Of a stretch of DNA of 64,000 bases, positions 61,246 to 64,000 are shown piece by piece. The notes beneath the pieces were generated by a model. It searched no databases. It was not told where the DNA came from and was given only the letters and a program-made list of their open reading frames with translations. The stretch covers positions 20,125 through 84,124 of the forward strand of contig JAWKMZ010000008.1 in the NCBI GenBank assembly GCA_041391965.1. The letters run 5' to 3'. The translations under genes were made by a program, and so were the position numbers. The stretch comes from JAWKMZ01 sp041391965. GTDB lineage: Bacteria; Bacteroidota; Bacteroidia; Flavobacteriales; Flavobacteriaceae. Numbering within the stretch: position 1 is the first letter of the stretch; the number at the start of each line of letters is the position of its first letter.

Positions 61246-62106
61246 TTAGTTGTTTCCAGCAGCTAAGTTTTTCATTTCTTTTTCAACCATATCATAAAAC
61301 TGGTCAATTTTAGGAAGCACTAAAATACGTGTACGTCTGTTAGTAGCTCTGTTTTCTGCAGTGTCATTTGGTACTAATGGCACATACTCACTACGTCCTG
61401 CAGCTATTAATTGTTTTGGGTTAACACCTAATTCTTCCAATACTCTTACAATAGAAGTAGAACGTTTAACGCTCAAATCCCAGTTATCTAACAATACACC
61501 ACTTTTGTAAGGAACATTGTCAGTATGTCCTTCAACCATACACTCAAAATCTGGTTTGCTATTAACCACTTTTGCCACTTTTGCAAGCACTTCTTTGGCT
61601 CTTGAAGTGACGTTGTAGCTACCACTTTTAAACAATAATTTGTCTGCAATAGAAATATATACAACTCCTTTTTCAACATTAATTTCGATGTCTGGATCGT
61701 TAATGCCTACTTCACGTTTTAAACTGGTAACAATTGCCAGTGTAACACTATCTTTTTTGGTTAAAGCATCTTGCAAACGTGTAATTTTTAAATCTTTTTC
61801 TTTTAAACTTTCAAGTGATTTTTCGAGGTTTTCAGCACCTTTTTGTGTTAAGGTTGTTAAATTGCCTTTGGTGTCAATTAAATCCTGATTGGTTTTACGT
61901 AAATCGGCTAATTGCTCTTGTAAACCTTCAACTCTTGCAGTTGCAGCAGCTTTGTCAGACAAACAGCTGTTCAATTTAACAGTTGCAGTATTTAATAAAT
62001 CTTGTGTTTCTTTTTGTTTTGCTTCAAGATCTGCATATTGTTTTTTAGAGACACATGAGCTTAAAGCGATCATTGAAAACACACTTAATAACAATAGTTT
62101 TTTCAT
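61246..62106 (-). CDS. OmpA family peptidoglycan-binding lipoprotein
   Basis: The 286-residue lipoprotein (signal ending MIALSSC, Cys18) has a long coiled coil (about 25-130, YADLEAKQKETQDLLNTATVK and onward) and a C-terminal OmpA domain (about 150-275). Conserved runs are KLLFKSGSYNVTSRAKEVLAKVA, EGHTDNVPY, WDLSVKRSTSIVRVL and the peptidoglycan-contacting NRATNRRTRI. It probably tethers the outer membrane to the cell wall across the periplasm. A minus-strand -7 box TAATTTTG lies at 62141-62148. Confidence 0.93.
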   Translation of the reverse strand: MKKLLLLSVFSMIALSSCVSKKQYADLEAKQKETQDLLNTATVKLNSCLSDKAAATARVEGLQEQLADLRKTNQDLIDTKGNLTTLTQKGAENLEKSLESLKEKDLKITRLQDALTKKDSVTLAIVTSLKREVGINDPDIEINVEKGVVYISIADKLLFKSGSYNVTSRAKEVLAKVAKVVNSKPDFECMVEGHTDNVPYKSGVLLDNWDLSVKRSTSIVRVLEELGVNPKQLIAAGRSEYVPLVPNDTAENRATNRRTRILVLPKIDQFYDMVEKEMKNLAAGNN

Positions 62107-62207
62107 AATGATAGTGATTAAATATTTTAATTTAACAGTCCAAAATTATACAAAAAACAATCGTTTGTAGAGGGATTAACAAAAATTTTAACAAATTTTA
62201 TAAACAA

Positions 62208-63188
62208 TTAAAAAAACGACTCTTTTTTTACAAAATAAGCCCAAACAATGGATCTTTTATGATAGTAATTTTTGGTTTGGCTTAAAACTTTGCGTTGTTT
62301 TAATAAACTTGGTAAGTGCTTGTAAAAACTAAAATGTGCTTTTATGATTGCTACGATATGTGCAATTTTTAATTCTGATAAAAATTTGATACCTGCTAAT
62401 CCATCTAATATTAAGCGTGTCAAGATTAAAAAGAACAAATTGCCTTCAGCATTTTTTGTCAATGTAAACAAGCTATTTCTAAAATTGAGATAGGTTTTTT
62501 TAGGATTGGTGTTTTTGAGCGTAGCGCCTCCAACATGAAATACAGTAGAAGCACCAATATATTTCGTTTTATAACCTAAATTAAAAGCTCTCCAGCACAA
62601 ATCAATTTCTTCCATGTGAGCAAAAAAGTTTTCGTCAAAACCATTAAGCTGTTCAAAAGCAAATTTTCGGATAAAAAAACAAGCACCTGAAGCCCAAAAA
62701 ATGTTTTTCACGTCATCATACTGACCTTTGTCTTTTTCAATCGTATCAAAAATACGTCCTCTACAATAAGGATACCCAAATTTATCAATAAAACCACCTG
62801 CTGCTCCTGCATATTCAAAATAATTTTTGCGCTTGTAATCTAATATTTTTGGTTGAATAATAGTAGTTTCAGAATAGGTTTCAAATTCAGAAATAACAGG
62901 AATAAGCCAATTTTTTGTTACTTCAACATCACTATTTAATAAACAATAAATATCAGCATCTACCTCTTTTAAAGCATCATTATAACCTTTGGCATAACCT
63001 CCATTTTCTGTGTTTTGAATAATTTTTACAGAAGGATACTGCGCTTTTAAAAATTTTATAGAATCATCAGTTGAAGCATTGTCGGCAACATAAATAGCTG
63101 CACCTTCCGAGTTTTCAATAACCGAAGGCAAAAATTGTTCTAACAGTTGCTTTCCGTTCCAATTGAGTATGACAATGGCTAATTTCAT
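62208..63188 (-). CDS. Glycosyltransferase family 2 protein
   Basis: The 326-residue GT-A enzyme has the start KLAIVILNWNGKQLLEQFLPSV, the nucleotide-sugar strand IYVADNASTDDS and the metal-binding LLNSDVEV segment in place of a classical DxD. It also has the acceptor region FWASGACFFIRKFAFEQLNGFDENFFAHMEEIDLCWRAF. It resembles rhamnosyltransferase-like GT2 proteins of surface-polysaccharide synthesis. A hydrophobic C-terminal patch (LTRLILDGLAGIKFLSEL) may attach it to the inner membrane. It overlaps the upstream nuclease-fold gene by four bases. Confidence 0.92.
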   Translation of the reverse strand: MKLAIVILNWNGKQLLEQFLPSVIENSEGAAIYVADNASTDDSIKFLKAQYPSVKIIQNTENGGYAKGYNDALKEVDADIYCLLNSDVEVTKNWLIPVISEFETYSETTIIQPKILDYKRKNYFEYAGAAGGFIDKFGYPYCRGRIFDTIEKDKGQYDDVKNIFWASGACFFIRKFAFEQLNGFDENFFAHMEEIDLCWRAFNLGYKTKYIGASTVFHVGGATLKNTNPKKTYLNFRNSLFTLTKNAEGNLFFLILTRLILDGLAGIKFLSELKIAHIVAIIKAHFSFYKHLPSLLKQRKVLSQTKNYYHKRSIVWAYFVKKESFF

Positions 63189-63631
63189 GGTTTGTAATTA
63201 GGAACATCACTTAAAAACAAATAGGCTTCATTTTTAAAATCCATTTGGCAATAATAATGATTTAATCCGTTGGTTACCATTAAATAGGTTGCATTTAAAG
63301 CTAAATTATAGCGTGCAATTTGATCAAAAGTATCTTGATTAATAGGTATTTGTGGCGCTTTGCACTCTACAACCAAATGAATGTTGCCATCTGTATTAAA
63401 AACCACAATGTCATAACGTTTACGTAAGTTGTTGATGGTCAATTCTTTTTCAACATTAATCAACGATTTTGGATACCCTTTTTCTTCCATCAAATAATGA
63501 ACACAGTGCTGACGTACCCATTCTTCGGGTTGTAAAATGATAAACTTTTTACGAATGACGTCAAAAATAGATACTTTATTTTCGCTATTTTTGAATCGAA
63601 ACGAAAACTTTGGAAAATTGAGTGCTTGCAC
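63185..63631 (-). CDS. HsdR-N-like (PD-(D/E)XK nuclease-fold) orphan protein
   Basis: The 148-residue protein resembles the N-terminal nuclease domain of type I restriction subunit R. It shows the PD-(D/E)XK core: RKRYDIVVFN with the Asp, then HLVVECKAP (E-x-K), followed by DTFDQIARYNLAL and the YLMVTNG strand. No helicase, methylase or specificity subunit is adjacent, so it is not a restriction system on its own. The frame is open from 63667, but I prefer the GTG at 63631 (VQALNFPKFSFRF), where I recall homologues starting with MQALNFP. It is divergent from holA and coupled to the glycosyltransferase. Confidence 0.85.
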   Translation of the reverse strand: MQALNFPKFSFRFKNSENKVSIFDVIRKKFIILQPEEWVRQHCVHYLMEEKGYPKSLINVEKELTINNLRKRYDIVVFNTDGNIHLVVECKAPQIPINQDTFDQIARYNLALNATYLMVTNGLNHYYCQMDFKNEAYLFLSDVPNYKP

Positions 63632-63729
63632 TATATATAATTTGATGTTTCCAAAGTTAAGGTTCAATAATCAAATACCAAAAGTATAGATGCTGGAATT
63701 TGGTATTTCTAAATTGATATTTTACAGTT

Positions 63730-64000
63730 TTGGACGAAGTCAAACAATTAGCAATTGATATAAAAAGTGGAAACTTAAAACCTGTTTATTTTTTAATGGG
63801 TGAAGAACCATATTATATTGATAAAATTTCAGAATTTATTGAAACCAATGTGCTTTCTGAAGAAGAACGCGGCTTTAACCAAATGGTGTTGTATGGACGT
63901 GATGTAACTATTGACGATATTGTTGGGAATGCAAAACGTTTTCCGATGATGGCTGAATATCAGGTTGTTATTGTAAAAGAAGCTCAAGATTTATCGCGTA
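63730..64000 (+). CDS. holA: DNA polymerase III subunit delta (5' part, cut by window edge)
   Basis: I translated this frame from TTG at 63730 to the right edge (90 codons). It reads DEVKQLAIDIKSGNLKPVYF, LMGEEPYYIDKISEFIE, FNQMVLYGRDVTIDDIV, AKRFPMMAEYQVVIVKEAQ. This matches the start of the clamp-loader delta subunit, where the LxGEEP-Y motif opens the AAA+-like domain. The subunit loads the sliding clamp. A TTG start in this position, before DEVK, agrees with MDEVK starts in relatives. It runs off the window. Confidence 0.88.
   Translation, partial: MDEVKQLAIDIKSGNLKPVYFLMGEEPYYIDKISEFIETNVLSEEERGFNQMVLYGRDVTIDDIVGNAKRFPMMAEYQVVIVKEAQDLSR

Overview
The window is AT-rich DNA of the Flavobacteriaceae (Bacteroidota) type. 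The evidence is convergent. Promoters read TTG/TTTG-N19..23-TAnnTTTG, best seen at the SRP RNA (9599-9628) and tRNA-Ser (30451-30482). Recognisable ribosome binding sites are scarce. Many proteins carry lipoprotein signals. One protein ends in a type-A type IX secretion sorting domain, and the order ribB-lptF-lolA-ftsK-dgkA-tpx is one I associate with this family. The genus cannot be fixed from this stretch alone. No rRNA, CRISPR array, complete insertion sequence or prophage was seen.

Layout. 1-9.5 kb: cut-off lipoprotein, fumarylacetoacetase, divergent serine hydroxymethyltransferase, FG-GAP/UnbV secreted protein, beta-helix lipoprotein, thioesterase, carboxypeptidase-regulatory-domain protein and glutaminyl cyclotransferase. 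9.6-17 kb: SRP RNA, short-chain dehydrogenase, transaldolase, ABC-F ATPase, fasciclin protein and a peroxiredoxin-thioredoxin group. 17-22.8 kb: NhaC antiporter, Cys/Met-metabolism PLP enzyme divergent from an Lrp/AsnC regulator, CPBP protease and dihydrolipoyl dehydrogenase. 22.8-25.4 kb: a broken lipoprotein gene in a cassette-like setting, then ECF sigma factor / 60-residue protein / MscS channel. 25.4-30.6 kb: two paralogous M28 peptidases, envelope proteins, an accessory gene and tRNA-Ser. 30.6-42.6 kb: nitroreductase, DegT aminotransferase, and the cell-envelope and division block down to pheT. 42.7-53.1 kb: TlpA protein, DUF2911/TPR protein, RecG, a surface PNGase F homologue, M1 aminopeptidase and two tandem patatins. 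53.1-64 kb: FMN glutamate-synthase-like protein, UvrD/PcrA helicase, an esterase / aspartic protease / glycogen-binding operon, Sua5, OmpA lipoprotein, glycosyltransferase, a nuclease-fold protein and the start of holA.

Most of the window is ordinary housekeeping and envelope biology. The points most worth a second look are these. (1) A PNGase F homologue keeps all three catalytic acids and is rebuilt as a multidomain lipoprotein. (2) Two unrelated accessory genes (22959 and 29730) share a homologous upstream segment of about 60 nt. The first is a lipoprotein gene killed by an in-frame TGA, flanked by a perfect 9-bp inverted repeat and followed by a structured tail, which suggests a mobile single-gene unit. 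(3) An ECF sigma factor is translationally coupled to a tiny protein and an MscS channel, with no recognisable anti-sigma factor. (4) A RibBA has a GTP cyclohydrolase II half that has lost its zinc and catalytic motifs.
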